From NCBI GenBank assembly GCA_002422395.1, contig DIUY01000029.1:69289-133288 (forward strand): 64,000 nt of DNA. Reading direction: 5' to 3'. The translations under genes were made by a program, and so were the position numbers. Shown here piece after piece: positions 1 through 8,900 of this stretch (positions are counted from its first letter, which is position 1; every line of letters starts with the position of its first letter). The notes beneath the pieces were generated by a model, which saw nothing but the letters and a program-made list of their open reading frames with translations, was not told the DNA's origin and did no database searches. The DNA is from Methylococcaceae bacterium UBA6146 (GTDB lineage Bacteria > Pseudomonadota > Gammaproteobacteria > Methylococcales > Methylomonadaceae).

Positions 1-347
1 ACAACAATCAGCACATGCGCCTGTTCGCGGAAAGCGTCAATGTCGGCATCCGGCTCGTAATCCACCTCGCCCAGCCCGCGCGTGTCCAAGAACCGCATGA
101 TGCAATTTTGAGAGTCCGGGAAATCGTAAATGAACGCGGTCTTGGTGCAAGACTGCATGCCGTCGCCAATCTGGGCGCGGCTATCGCCGGTCAGGGCTTT
201 GATAATCGAGGTTTTCCCCGATTGGGTTTTCCCAAGCAACCAAAAAACGGGCGTGGGCATGGCTGACTTTATGGTTTCAAGACGCTCATTGACGGCCTCA
301 TCATCAAGACGGGGCGTGATGACTGACGAGTAAATTTTTTTCCACAT
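1..347 (-). CDS. Era-like GTPase, partial (C-terminus beyond the window)
   Basis: The reading frame is open from an ATG at 347 to the left edge, so only the first ~115 residues are seen. It begins MWKKIYSS and has a P-loop GKTQSGKTS at about residues 38-46, followed by a G3-like DTRGLGE. This makes it a small GTP-binding protein of the Era/HSR1-like superfamily. The ATG is preceded by GAGG at good spacing. The frame also stays open upstream through a hydrophobic stretch (FVAWFFTAWF) that could be a membrane anchor if a TTG start further up is used. It lies downstream of a second GTPase on the same strand, separated by ~230 bp that hold a palindromic repeat. Function unknown; membrane-linked GTPase pairs are often tied to envelope or stress roles, but nothing here proves that. 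Confidence 0.7.
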   Translation of the reverse strand, partial: MWKKIYSSVITPRLDDEAVNERLETIKSAMPTPVFWLLGKTQSGKTSIIKALTGDSRAQIGDGMQSCTKTAFIYDFPDSQNCIMRFLDTRGLGEVDYEPDADIDAFREQAHVLIV

Positions 348-436
348 ATGCAACGCCTCAAACCAAGCCGTAAAAAACCAGGCTACAAATTTTAAGGTTC
401 CATCACTCAGGCACTCATCCAAGCGCGAATAAAACC

Positions 437-528
437 TATTGTTACTTTAATGGTAATGATATTTTGGAATCAAAAAACATGTTTTTTGATTCCGCTGTTT
501 CTTAAGCATTTGAATGTTTACCACTACC
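437..528. repeat. MITE-like palindromic repeat, copy 1
   Basis: From AATGG at 449 to ACCACTACC at 528 this is almost identical to the copy at 42479-42570. It has a central perfect inverted repeat starting GGAATCAAAAAACATG, then an arm ending in CATTTGAATGTTTACCAC. The first ~12 bases, which should read GGTGGTGGTCAA, are degenerate, and no target duplication is evident. It sits between the two GTPase genes. Confidence 0.8.
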
Positions 529-552
529 GGTTTTTTTACAATGGGCAGAACC

Positions 553-572
553 CACCGAAATTATTTCATGCC
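553..572. repeat. Short fragment of the CGACTG-hairpin repeat family
   Basis: CACCGAAATTATTTCATGCC here recurs, with one change, at 2591-2609. The reverse complement resembles the left flank of the hairpin repeats at 30.1 kb and 33.3 kb (GGGCATGAA-TAATTTT). It looks like a truncated copy lacking the CGACTG stem. Confidence 0.4.
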
Positions 573-577
573 AGTTC

Positions 578-2116
578 CTAAGACGTTTTTTTGTCGAACA
601 CCTCAACGCCTTTTTTTACCATAAAAAGGCCTGCGTTTTTAGATTGCTTCCAAAGCCTGCGCCAGTAATCTTCTTGATGATAGGCTTTTAAGCAACGGGT
701 GTAGCGCACACCCTTGGCGCTATCAAGCTGTTGCAAAATGGTCGGGACCAAACCCTCTTCAACATTATAATTGTTTCCTGGAGCCAAACTGACCGGCGCG
801 ACCTGATGGCTGCTGAGTGCCAAATCTTGGGCAATGGCATCAATGGCCTGACGGATCATCTGGGCTTTTACTGAGTCTGGGGCGGCAATGTTGTAAGGGG
901 GCCGCCATTCCCTCAACGGCCTTAGCTGGTCGATGTGCGTCACCACCACAATAAGCGGGGGCATTTTGTTTTTGGGGTTTAAGGCGATTGTTTCATTAAT
1001 TGCCCGCACCATTTGTTGGTCAATGTCCCTTGCGGCATTGACGGCGGAGACCACTAATAAAACCATGTCACAGCGCGTGATCTCTTCAAGTTCTTTTGCG
1101 AAAAGTTTCCCGCCCACTTTGTTGCCGTAACCTTCGCAATCAAGAATAATTGCCGGTTCCAAGCCCGGATGTTCCAACAGATAGGGGATGACACCCTCGG
1201 TGGTCTGGGTGACATCGGTATCGGCTTTGACAGTCCCGAACAACGCGTTGATTAAACTGGACTTTCCCGCGTTGGTTTGACCAATGACCAAGATTCTAAG
1301 CGGTTCGGCAGTGGTTTCTGGGCGTTGCTGTATGTCCGCCAAATCAGCACGACTGCGGCGATCCACATACGCGGTCAGTTGGTCTTTATCCAGCACGAGA
1401 TTCCCACTGTATAACTCGATGGCATAATAGGCGACTTTGCTGACAAACGCATCGACCAGGCTATGCTTGACCTCCCCGTAAGTTTCCGCATAAAGCTTGG
1501 AACTTCCGGCGGTCACCATTTCGTGCATTAGCGCGGCAACCGGGCTATTTCCGGCAACCACCCATCGGAGCAGGCGATAAATGCCCGCCCCTTGGATAGC
1601 CAACCGTCGTCCGCGAATAATGTCTTTTAATGTAAGAATGTGGCTGGCAGGGACATTTTCGGCAAAACCGATACGTAGATCCCGCGCCACCATTTCAATA
1701 ATCGCAAGCAGGTAAGGCATACGGATTTCTAAAATGGCGTCTTTCTGCTCAGGATGGAAATGTCCGGCAACCGTTTGTATCACCTCTTTAACCGTTTCAG
1801 TATAAAAACGCGGATCTGCCAAGTCCGGGTCTTGATTGTTTAATGTTGAAGAAATGAGCGCTATTTTTTGCCAGAGCGGATCAGTGCCGGGATACTGGCC
1901 GACGTTTGGCGTGGGTTCTGAAGGGGTTAATTTTTGACCAGAAACAGGCCGCTTAAAACTAAAAAGCCAAGCCGCCAACGCAAGAATTGCGGTTGCCGCC
2001 AACCAAACCGGCAAAAATTGGTTCAACCATAACCAATACAGCCCGGCCATCATCAAACTGATGATCGGCAATAAAAAAACCGTGCTGGTGATTAGCCAAC
2101 GGGTCTTAAGTTTCAT
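578..2116 (-). CDS. Membrane-anchored Era-like GTPase
   Basis: A 512-residue protein starting at the ATG at 2116, whose ATGA overlaps the stop of the preceding small gene; a longer frame to 2173 exists but would overlap that gene by 61 bases. The N-terminus has two predicted membrane helices (about residues 7-29 and 35-52), then a ~220-residue mostly helical region. The GTPase domain follows, with P-loop GQTNAGKSSL at ~279-288, a G3-like DCEGYG and a G4-like THID. It ends in a basic, tryptophan-rich helix. This architecture matches inner-membrane GTPases of the YeeP/YcjX-like broad group. The biological role is not known to me. It is probably co-transcribed with the 87-residue gene upstream and perhaps the GTPase downstream. 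Confidence 0.75.
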   Translation of the reverse strand: MKLKTRWLITSTVFLLPIISLMMAGLYWLWLNQFLPVWLAATAILALAAWLFSFKRPVSGQKLTPSEPTPNVGQYPGTDPLWQKIALISSTLNNQDPDLADPRFYTETVKEVIQTVAGHFHPEQKDAILEIRMPYLLAIIEMVARDLRIGFAENVPASHILTLKDIIRGRRLAIQGAGIYRLLRWVVAGNSPVAALMHEMVTAGSSKLYAETYGEVKHSLVDAFVSKVAYYAIELYSGNLVLDKDQLTAYVDRRSRADLADIQQRPETTAEPLRILVIGQTNAGKSSLINALFGTVKADTDVTQTTEGVIPYLLEHPGLEPAIILDCEGYGNKVGGKLFAKELEEITRCDMVLLVVSAVNAARDIDQQMVRAINETIALNPKNKMPPLIVVVTHIDQLRPLREWRPPYNIAAPDSVKAQMIRQAIDAIAQDLALSSHQVAPVSLAPGNNYNVEEGLVPTILQQLDSAKGVRYTRCLKAYHQEDYWRRLWKQSKNAGLFMVKKGVEVFDKKTS

Positions 2117-2376
2117 CCACCACCCCGGTTGACACCCACTAGGGCATGGACTTTTTGTTCCACCATTGTCCAAGAAATAAAAAGCGGTTTGCGTAAAATT
2201 TGTACCGTCAAAATATCTTCCCGAAGCAGGTACTGGGCGTGGATCCCGAAGCCTTTAATCAATCCCTGTTCGCTATCGCCAATAAATTGCAAGCCCTGTT
2301 TTGTGGCTGCTTGTCGGGCTCTGGAGATGAGCACATCGGGATGGTCAAAGATTTTTACCTTAATATATTTTTTCAT
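2113..2376 (-). CDS. Small conserved-type protein coupled to GTPase gene
   Basis: An 87-residue, basic, soluble protein (starts MKKYIKVKIF) with no signal peptide or membrane helix. Its stop overlaps the GTPase start as ATGA, so the two are translationally coupled and probably act together. The pattern (a short helix rich in RARQAA, a glycine turn, then alternating beta strands ending KPLFISWTMVEQKV) recalls small beta-rich proteins with a KPxxxPxxMIExK ending. I cannot assign a family with confidence. Confidence 0.6.
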   Translation of the reverse strand: MKKYIKVKIFDHPDVLISRARQAATKQGLQFIGDSEQGLIKGFGIHAQYLLREDILTVQILRKPLFISWTMVEQKVHALVGVNRGGG

Positions 2377-2587
2377 TTTTCCTCAAAATAGAAGTAAATT
2401 TTTAGCTGGGCCATAGACGGCCAATTTGACGCCTGCATAACTTACTGACAGGAGATATAAAAAATAGCGCCCCTCGCCCACCAAAAATTTCCTGGCCAAT
2501 AAGAAAGGCTCTTATCCGCTTGATTGAGCCCCCGCCATAAAATTGACTGCATTTGTGGCCGCCGGTTTCCAGCAGGCGCTTGCAAAT

Positions 2588-2611
2588 GTCACCGAAATTG
2601 TTTCATGCCCG
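2588..2611. repeat. Short fragment of the CGACTG-hairpin repeat family
   Basis: GTCACCGAAATTGTTTCATG followed by CCCG lies directly after the NlpE-like gene and matches the reverse complement of the repeat flank at 33288-33306, and also 553-572. No CGACTG hairpin remains here. Confidence 0.4.
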
Positions 2612-2615
2612 CCCT

Positions 2616-3152
2616 TTAGTGGATATGCACCTCACGTGATTTAACCGTATCGCTTCTGCGCAAAATATAGTCATCTGCCCGGTCGCCTGTGATCCGTTCC
2701 CCATCGCTGTTAAGTTGAATGAGCGTCCCTTCGTTTTCAATATGATATTGCCGTTTGGTTGATTCCTTACGCGGCGTCAAAACAACGGTATGGTTTTTAT
2801 CATTCCAGCTATATTTGCCTTTTTCATAATACTCCCTTGAAGATTCCCTGGCAGGCTGGGTCACCAACAGATAATTGTTTTTTTGTTTTAAAGACAGCGT
2901 CGTTTTAATCCCGTTGCAATCGTTGCAAGGAAGGAAACCGTAAAAAACACCACGAAACTCCTCGCTTTCACTGATGGGTTTTACATGGCCTTCATGTTCC
3001 GTGTGTTGCTGATGGGCCATTTCGCGGGCCTTGAGAACCCTTTCTTGAATTTGCTTGTCCGACTCCGCCATTGCCGGATGTAAGGCTGAAACCAGGACGG
3101 CGAAAAAAGCCAAAGCCATATTTTGTTTTAATTGTATTTTTAATGTGTGCAT
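2616..3152 (-). CDS. Periplasmic NlpE-like protein with His-rich segment
   Basis: A 178-residue exported protein. Residues 1-29 form a signal peptide ending AMA before Glu30, a signal peptidase I site; there is no lipobox cysteine, unlike E. coli NlpE. Residues ~66-150 match the NlpE N-terminal domain, including FYGFLPCNDCNGIKTTL with the CxxC pair at 76 and 79. Just before it is a His-rich stretch (47-56, HQQHTEHEGH), and the C-terminus ends HIH, suggesting metal binding. NlpE proteins monitor copper and lipoprotein stress at the outer membrane; a soluble periplasmic version with extra histidines may be a metal sensor or carrier, which is inference. The gene stands alone. Confidence 0.7.
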   Translation of the reverse strand: MHTLKIQLKQNMALAFFAVLVSALHPAMAESDKQIQERVLKAREMAHQQHTEHEGHVKPISESEEFRGVFYGFLPCNDCNGIKTTLSLKQKNNYLLVTQPARESSREYYEKGKYSWNDKNHTVVLTPRKESTKRQYHIENEGTLIQLNSDGERITGDRADDYILRRSDTVKSREVHIH

Positions 3153-3419
3153 ATAAGCGCCTCTTTTGATGGGTCAGGTAAGTTTTTGGCATGTACAGTA
3201 GCATCAGGGCATTATCCTAATACCAACATGCCATTTATTTATACTACGTCATTCAGAAAGTGCAATTGCATTATTTGCGCTATGGCACTACGGCAAGCCT
3301 TCACCAAAAACCTGGCCGACACCTGAACCCTGCGGGTGCGGCTTCGGGTATATGTCGCGTCAAGACCGACTTTAGCGCACATTGCATACTTGCCCTGTTG
3401 TCTGTATCCTGCCCGCCCT

Positions 3420-3887
3420 ATGCAAATAAATTTAATTTCAGTGGGAAACCGTATGCCGGGCTGGGTGCAGCAAGGCTATGATGACTATGCCAAACGCCTG
3501 CCGCGTGAATGCGAGCTGGTGCTTAAGGAAGTGGCGCCGGGCAAGCGTGGTAAAAACAGTGATGTGGCGCGTATCGTCAAGGAAGAAGGCGAGCGGATAC
3601 TGGCTGCAATTCCAAATGCGGCGCATGTTGTGGCGCTGGATATTCCTGGCCGCCCGTGGACAACCCCGGAGCTGGCGCAGGCCATGCAACGTTGGCTGGC
3701 GGGTGGGCAAGCAGTTGCGTTACTGGTGGGCGGCCCGGAAGGCTTGGCGGAAGCGGCCAAGCTGCGGGCCCGCGAGTCGTGGAGCTTGTCCAACTTGACG
3801 TTCCCGCATCCGTTAGTGCGTATCGTCGTTGCGGAACAACTGTACCGTGCCTGGAGTCTATTAAATAATCATCCCTACCATCGCTAA
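3420..3887 (+). CDS. rlmH: 23S rRNA (pseudouridine1915-N3)-methyltransferase RlmH
   Basis: 155 residues from ATG 3420 (MQINLISVG). An in-frame start at 3336 would add 28 residues unlike the family, so the shorter start, giving the usual ~155-residue length, is preferred. It is a SPOUT methyltransferase: the knot region LLVGGPEGLA and the C-terminal HPLVRIVVAEQLYRAW...NHPYHR are both present. RlmH methylates pseudouridine 1915 in helix 69 of 23S rRNA using S-adenosylmethionine. It is the first gene of a plus-strand run, and its TAA overlaps the maf ATG by one base (TAATG). Confidence 0.95.
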   Translation: MQINLISVGNRMPGWVQQGYDDYAKRLPRECELVLKEVAPGKRGKNSDVARIVKEEGERILAAIPNAAHVVALDIPGRPWTTPELAQAMQRWLAGGQAVALLVGGPEGLAEAAKLRARESWSLSNLTFPHPLVRIVVAEQLYRAWSLLNNHPYHR

Positions 3888-4462
3888 TGCCACCGATTCT
3901 TATCCTCGCTTCCGCCTCGCCTAGACGCCAAGAACTGTTAAGCCAGATGGGCGTCAGTTACGCGCTACACCCTGTTGATCTTGATGAAACGCCTTTAGCC
4001 AATGAGACGCCCTTAGCCTATGTGCAACGGCTGGCGGCGGCAAAGTCGGCGGCATGCGTGGCGGAGCGCGGCAATGCGTTGCCGGTGCTGGCGGCGGACA
4101 CTACGGTGGTGTTAGATGGCCTGATTATGGGCAAGCCTAAAAATTACGCAGATGCATTCGCCATGTTAAGCCGTTTATCGGGTAAAACGCATCAGGTGTT
4201 TACTGCGGTTTCAGTTAGGGGGCGCGGGCATGACCAGGCGGTGAGCATTACAGACGTGACTTTTAGGGAGCTGTCTGAACAAGAAATAGCCGCTTATTGG
4301 CGTAGTGGCGAACCGCTGGATAAGGCGGGCAGTTACGCCATTCAAGGCAAAGGCGGGCTGTTTGTGACGTCATTGACTGGCAGTTTTTCCGGCGTGGTGG
4401 GTTTGCCTTTGTTCGAAACCGCGCAACTTTTATCACAACAAGGCATCGGGCTGTTTTTATGA
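3887..4462 (+). CDS. maf: Maf-family nucleoside triphosphate pyrophosphatase (YhdE type)
   Basis: 191 residues with the N-terminal Maf signature (LILASASPRRQELL), the DLDETP motif and the catalytic loop AADTTVVLDG followed by GKP. Maf proteins hydrolyse non-canonical or pyrimidine nucleoside triphosphates to monophosphates. The order maf-rng matches E. coli yhdE-rng, favouring the dTTP/UTP pyrophosphatase branch over the YceF (m7GTP) branch. It overlaps rlmH by one base and rng by four (ATGA), so the three are translationally coupled. Confidence 0.93.
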   Translation: MPPILILASASPRRQELLSQMGVSYALHPVDLDETPLANETPLAYVQRLAAAKSAACVAERGNALPVLAADTTVVLDGLIMGKPKNYADAFAMLSRLSGKTHQVFTAVSVRGRGHDQAVSITDVTFRELSEQEIAAYWRSGEPLDKAGSYAIQGKGGLFVTSLTGSFSGVVGLPLFETAQLLSQQGIGLFL

Positions 4463-5913
4463 GCGAAGAAATTTTAATCAATGTGACGCCGCCGGAGACG
4501 CGGGTCGCTGTTATTGAAAATGGGGTGCTACAGGAGGTTATTATCGAGCGCACCCGTGAGCGCGGGTTGGTTGGCAACATCTATAAAGGTGAGGTGTGCC
4601 GTGTGTTGCCTGGTATGCAGGCGGCTTTTGTGGATATTGGTTTGCCCCGTGCGGCGTTTTTGCACTTGTCTGATTTGTGCAGCAAGGATCTGGAAAAGAA
4701 GGGTTCGGAAAATATCGAGCATTATTTGCATGAGGGCCAGCATATTGTGGTGCAGGTGCTTAAGGATCCGCTGGGCAGCAAAGGGGCGCGGATCACTATG
4801 GAGATATCAATACCGTCGCGCTTTCAGGTTTATATGCCTTACGGCAGCAATACGGGAGTCTCGCAACGTATTGAGTGCGAATCAGAAAGGGTAAGGTTAC
4901 GGGCATGCCTGGAGGCTTTTAGGGAACAGCACCAGTGTGGCGGTTTTATTGCCCGCACCGCCGCAGAGTGTGTGGAGGAGCCAATCTTGGCTGCTGATAT
5001 GGTGTTTTTATTGAAGCTATGGGAATCCATCGCGGAAAAAATTAGTGGCGCCAAACCTAAGCAATTTATCCATAAAGACCTGCCGCTTAGTGTGCGGACT
5101 TTAAGGGATTTATATAAGGAAGGCATAGACCGTGTGCGTGTGGATTCACGGGAAACTTACCATCGCTTAGTTGAGTTTGCCGAGGTGTTTGTGCCGGAAA
5201 TAGTGCCCGTCATTGAGCATTACACGGGGGAATGCCCGGTGTTTGACATTTACAGTGTTGAGGATGAAATCAAGAAGGCGCTGGAGCGTAAAGTCAAATT
5301 AAAATCCGGCGGCCATTTGGTGTTCGACCAAACCGAAGCCATGACCACGGTGGATGTGAACACCGGTGGTTATGTCGGTGGGCGGAACTTGGAAGAGACT
5401 ATTTTCAAGACTAATCTGGAAGCCGCCCAGACCATTGCCCGGCAGCTCAGGTTACGGAATTTGGGCGGGATCATCATCATCGACTTTATTGACATGAAAA
5501 GTGATGACCATAAGAAACAAGTGCTTAAGGCCTTGGAACGGCATCTGGAAAAAGACCGGGCCAAAACCAAAATCACTGAAGTTTCGGTGTTGGGCTTGGT
5601 GGAGATGACCCGTAAACGGACGCGGGAAAGCCTTGAGCATATTCTGTGTGAGCCTTGCTGTGCCTGTGGCGGCCGTGGGGTTTTGAAAACCCCGGAATCC
5701 ATTTGCCTGGAAATATTCCGCGAAATTATCCGCGAAGTCCGGCAATATAAAGTACAAACTTTGCTGGTATTGGCCTCCAATGGCGTAGTGGAAATGTTGT
5801 TGGATGAAGAGGCTGACATGCTGGCGGAGCTGGAGACGTTCTTGGGTGTGCAAATTAAGTTTCGGGCGGAGGCGCAATATAACCAGGAACAATATGATGT
5901 GGTGCTACTTTAA
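4459..5913 (+). CDS. rng: Ribonuclease G
   Basis: 484 residues, the normal length for RNase G and far shorter than RNase E, since the C-terminal degradosome scaffold is absent. An S1-like RNA-binding domain lies at ~36-130 (GNIYKGEVCRVLPGMQAAFVDIG). The DNase I-like catalytic domain contains VDVNTGGYVGGRN and IIIDFIDM, which carry the metal-binding aspartates. A zinc-link region CEPCCACGGRG follows near 396-406. RNase G processes the 5' end of 16S rRNA and decays some mRNAs. Its stop is followed after 29 bp by yhdP, as in E. coli. Confidence 0.95.
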   Translation: MSEEILINVTPPETRVAVIENGVLQEVIIERTRERGLVGNIYKGEVCRVLPGMQAAFVDIGLPRAAFLHLSDLCSKDLEKKGSENIEHYLHEGQHIVVQVLKDPLGSKGARITMEISIPSRFQVYMPYGSNTGVSQRIECESERVRLRACLEAFREQHQCGGFIARTAAECVEEPILAADMVFLLKLWESIAEKISGAKPKQFIHKDLPLSVRTLRDLYKEGIDRVRVDSRETYHRLVEFAEVFVPEIVPVIEHYTGECPVFDIYSVEDEIKKALERKVKLKSGGHLVFDQTEAMTTVDVNTGGYVGGRNLEETIFKTNLEAAQTIARQLRLRNLGGIIIIDFIDMKSDDHKKQVLKALERHLEKDRAKTKITEVSVLGLVEMTRKRTRESLEHILCEPCCACGGRGVLKTPESICLEIFREIIREVRQYKVQTLLVLASNGVVEMLLDEEADMLAELETFLGVQIKFRAEAQYNQEQYDVVLL

Positions 5914-5942
5914 GGCGTCAGCCGCGCTTTTTTATTTTTATA

Positions 5943-8900
5943 ATGATCCATCACCTTAAACTCGCCACGCGACATTTTATTTTCTGGTCTTTACTGGCCA
6001 CTGCCATCGGCTTGACTAGTGTGCGCCTGTTGTTAACCGGTATTGACACTTATAAATCCGAATTGGCGGGCCAGATAAGCGAACTGGTCGGCGCACCGGT
6101 GACAATAGGCCGGTTAAGCGCCAAAATGCGTGGTTTTAGCCCTGAGCTGGTGTTGAGGGATATTAACGTCGCCTCAATTGATGCCACGCAAAAGCCAGCG
6201 GTCGCCCTAAAAGAAATTCGTCTGGGAATAGACCTGCTGGCTACCGTGATTAACCAAAACCTGCTGTCCTCGTCTTGGGTCACGCTAATTGGCGCCAAAC
6301 TTTCAGTACAACGTAAAATTGACGGCAGCTTTGCTATTATTGGCTTGCAAGCGGGTGATAACTCGCCGACATGGCTATTGGCGGGCAGAAAATACGAAGT
6401 GTTGCAAAGCGAAGTCACATGGCAGGATATGCAAACGGCCACCAAACCGCTGAAAATTGATGCGGTCAATCTGGCCATTATCAATAACGGCGACTGGCAC
6501 CGGATTAATGTTATGGCGCAGTTACCGGCAAAGCACGGTGGCGCATTAACGCTCTCAATGTCTTTACAGGGCAACATTTTTGAGCCTTCAGCCATTAACG
6601 GCACTTTGTTTGTCCAAGTCCGGCAATTAAACCTGGCGGCGTTCCCCCCCGAATATTTGCCTTCAAATATCGCCATCAATTCAGGCAAAAGCGATGTCAG
6701 GCTCTGGGCCACCTTGCAACAAGCACAACTGGTGTCACTACAAGGTGAAGCACAATTGCAACAGCTGCAACTACAACAACCGCAACAAGGCGATTTTTCG
6801 GTTAAGCATTTAGAAACCCGTTTTCACTGGCATGCCCACACGCCTTCAAAAGCAAGCACTCCACCACAATGGCAACTTAATGTCAGCCAATTTTTGTTGA
6901 CCACCACCGACACGCTTAAACACAAGGATAAACAGTGGCCAGATGCCGTGTTTAGTATCGCCGGTTATGGTCAGGACAACACTAAGCCATGGCAGCACAT
7001 GGGGCTGGCTGTCCGGCAAATTGACTTGCAGGAATTGTCACGCCTCACGCTGTTGTTTGCCCCCCTACCTAAAGCACAGGCTGGCTTACTGGCCGAGGCC
7101 CAATTGCAGGGTACGCTGAAAAATTTTTCCGCCTATGCGGATCTGGAGGCCAAACAGGTGGCGGTGAACGGCGAATTTCAGCAACTCGGTTTTTTGCCCG
7201 TGCAACAAATACCGGGCGTGGCAAACCTGACGGGGAAGATTACCGGCACTCTTAATCACGGGGTGTTGCGCCTGACCACTGACGATGGCCAGGTCAGCTA
7301 CCCTACCCTATTCCGCAAAGCGCTGATTATCAAGCGTCTTGAAGGCCGCTTTGCTTGGCAACAAAACTTAAACGACTGGACGCTATCCAGCCCCCTGTTC
7401 ACTCTTGATCTGCTTAGCATCAAAAGCAAAAACCGTTTACGCCTGGTGCTCCCTAAGACTACCGGGCAACCTTTTGTTGATTTGCAAATGGCGCTAACAG
7501 ATGACGACATTAGCCAGCTTAAGCATTATTTCCCAACTAAGGTGATGAAGCCCGCAGATATTGACTGGCTGGATGTGGCATTTGTCAAAGGCCGTATAGC
7601 CCAAGGCGGGGTGTTGCTTTACGGCAATATAGGGGCAACGCAACCGCCGTTATTTGAGGCCATACTGGATGTGGATCAGGTTGAACTTCGCTATGCGCCG
7701 GACTGGCCACATTTCTTCGATGTTGCTGGGCGGGTGCTATTTTTACAGAACAAGATGGTTTGCGAGTCTCGCCAGGGGCATAGCGGCAAGCTCAATCTTA
7801 TCCAGGCCACTGTCATTAACGAGGCGGTTGGCGTCAGCAACCAATTACAGATTAACGGCGAAGTCGAAGGCCAGATTACCGATGCCTTGGGATTTCTACA
7901 GCAGACACCGCTGAATGCCACGATGGGGCCGTTGATCAATGCGGTCACCACCCAAGGCGTCACCCAAGTGGGGCTAGACCTTGATTTGGCACTGAATGTG
8001 GATGGTTACACCAAACTTAATGGTAATGCGCAATTAAACCAGGCCAAACTGAAGGTAAAGGCAATTGACCTATGGTTAAACAAAATCAACGGGGTGTTAA
8101 AATTTAACGAACACGGTGTTTATAGCGACACCATTAACGCGGTTGCCTTGGATAATCCCGTCAAAATCACTATCGATAACACAGCCACTGAAACCAACGT
8201 AAATGTGGCAGGACGGACAGCCATTGATACACTTAAAAAACAATTTAAAATGCCCCTTTGGGACACTGCTAGCGGGGCATTGGATTATCAGCTCAAGCTG
8301 GGGCTGCCCGTCAATAACAACACAGACCCCACCCTGCGGGTGCAATCTGACCTGGTTGGTGTGGCGTTAGATTTGCCCGGCAAGCTGGCAAAAACAGTGT
8401 CCCAATCAAAACCCTTGGCGCTAACTTTTAGCCTTGGCGATGAGGTGTTGCTGCCTATCGCCATCAGCTACGATAAACAGTTACAAGCGGCCGTCAAACT
8501 GAATGTGGCCACCCAAAGCCTACATGGCGGCCATATTTTGTTAGGCCCAGGCACAGTGACCCAACCGGCTGACAACAAACTGACGCTGGAAATTAATCAG
8601 GATAACCTGGAATTACATGATTTGATTGGCTTTGCAGGTGTTCAAAATACAAGCCAGGATTCAAGCCAAGATTCCGGCATCCAGATCAAAAAAATCCATA
8701 TCCACAGCAACAACGCACTTTGGAAAAATAATTCTTTAGGGGCATTTGACCTCGCCCTAAAACCTGAGGGCCGTTATTGGGCAGGCACTATTGACAGTGC
8801 GTTTGCCCATGGAAAAATTCATATTCCCGTTGCTTTCAACCAAAACAGCCAAATCACTGCGGACATGGATAAGCTGGATCTTGCCATTATTAAACAGTTC

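Noticed and set aside
2117..2173. 19-residue extension of the GTPase
   Set aside because: It overlaps the 87-residue gene in another frame, while the ATGA overlap at 2113-2116 is a usual coupled start.
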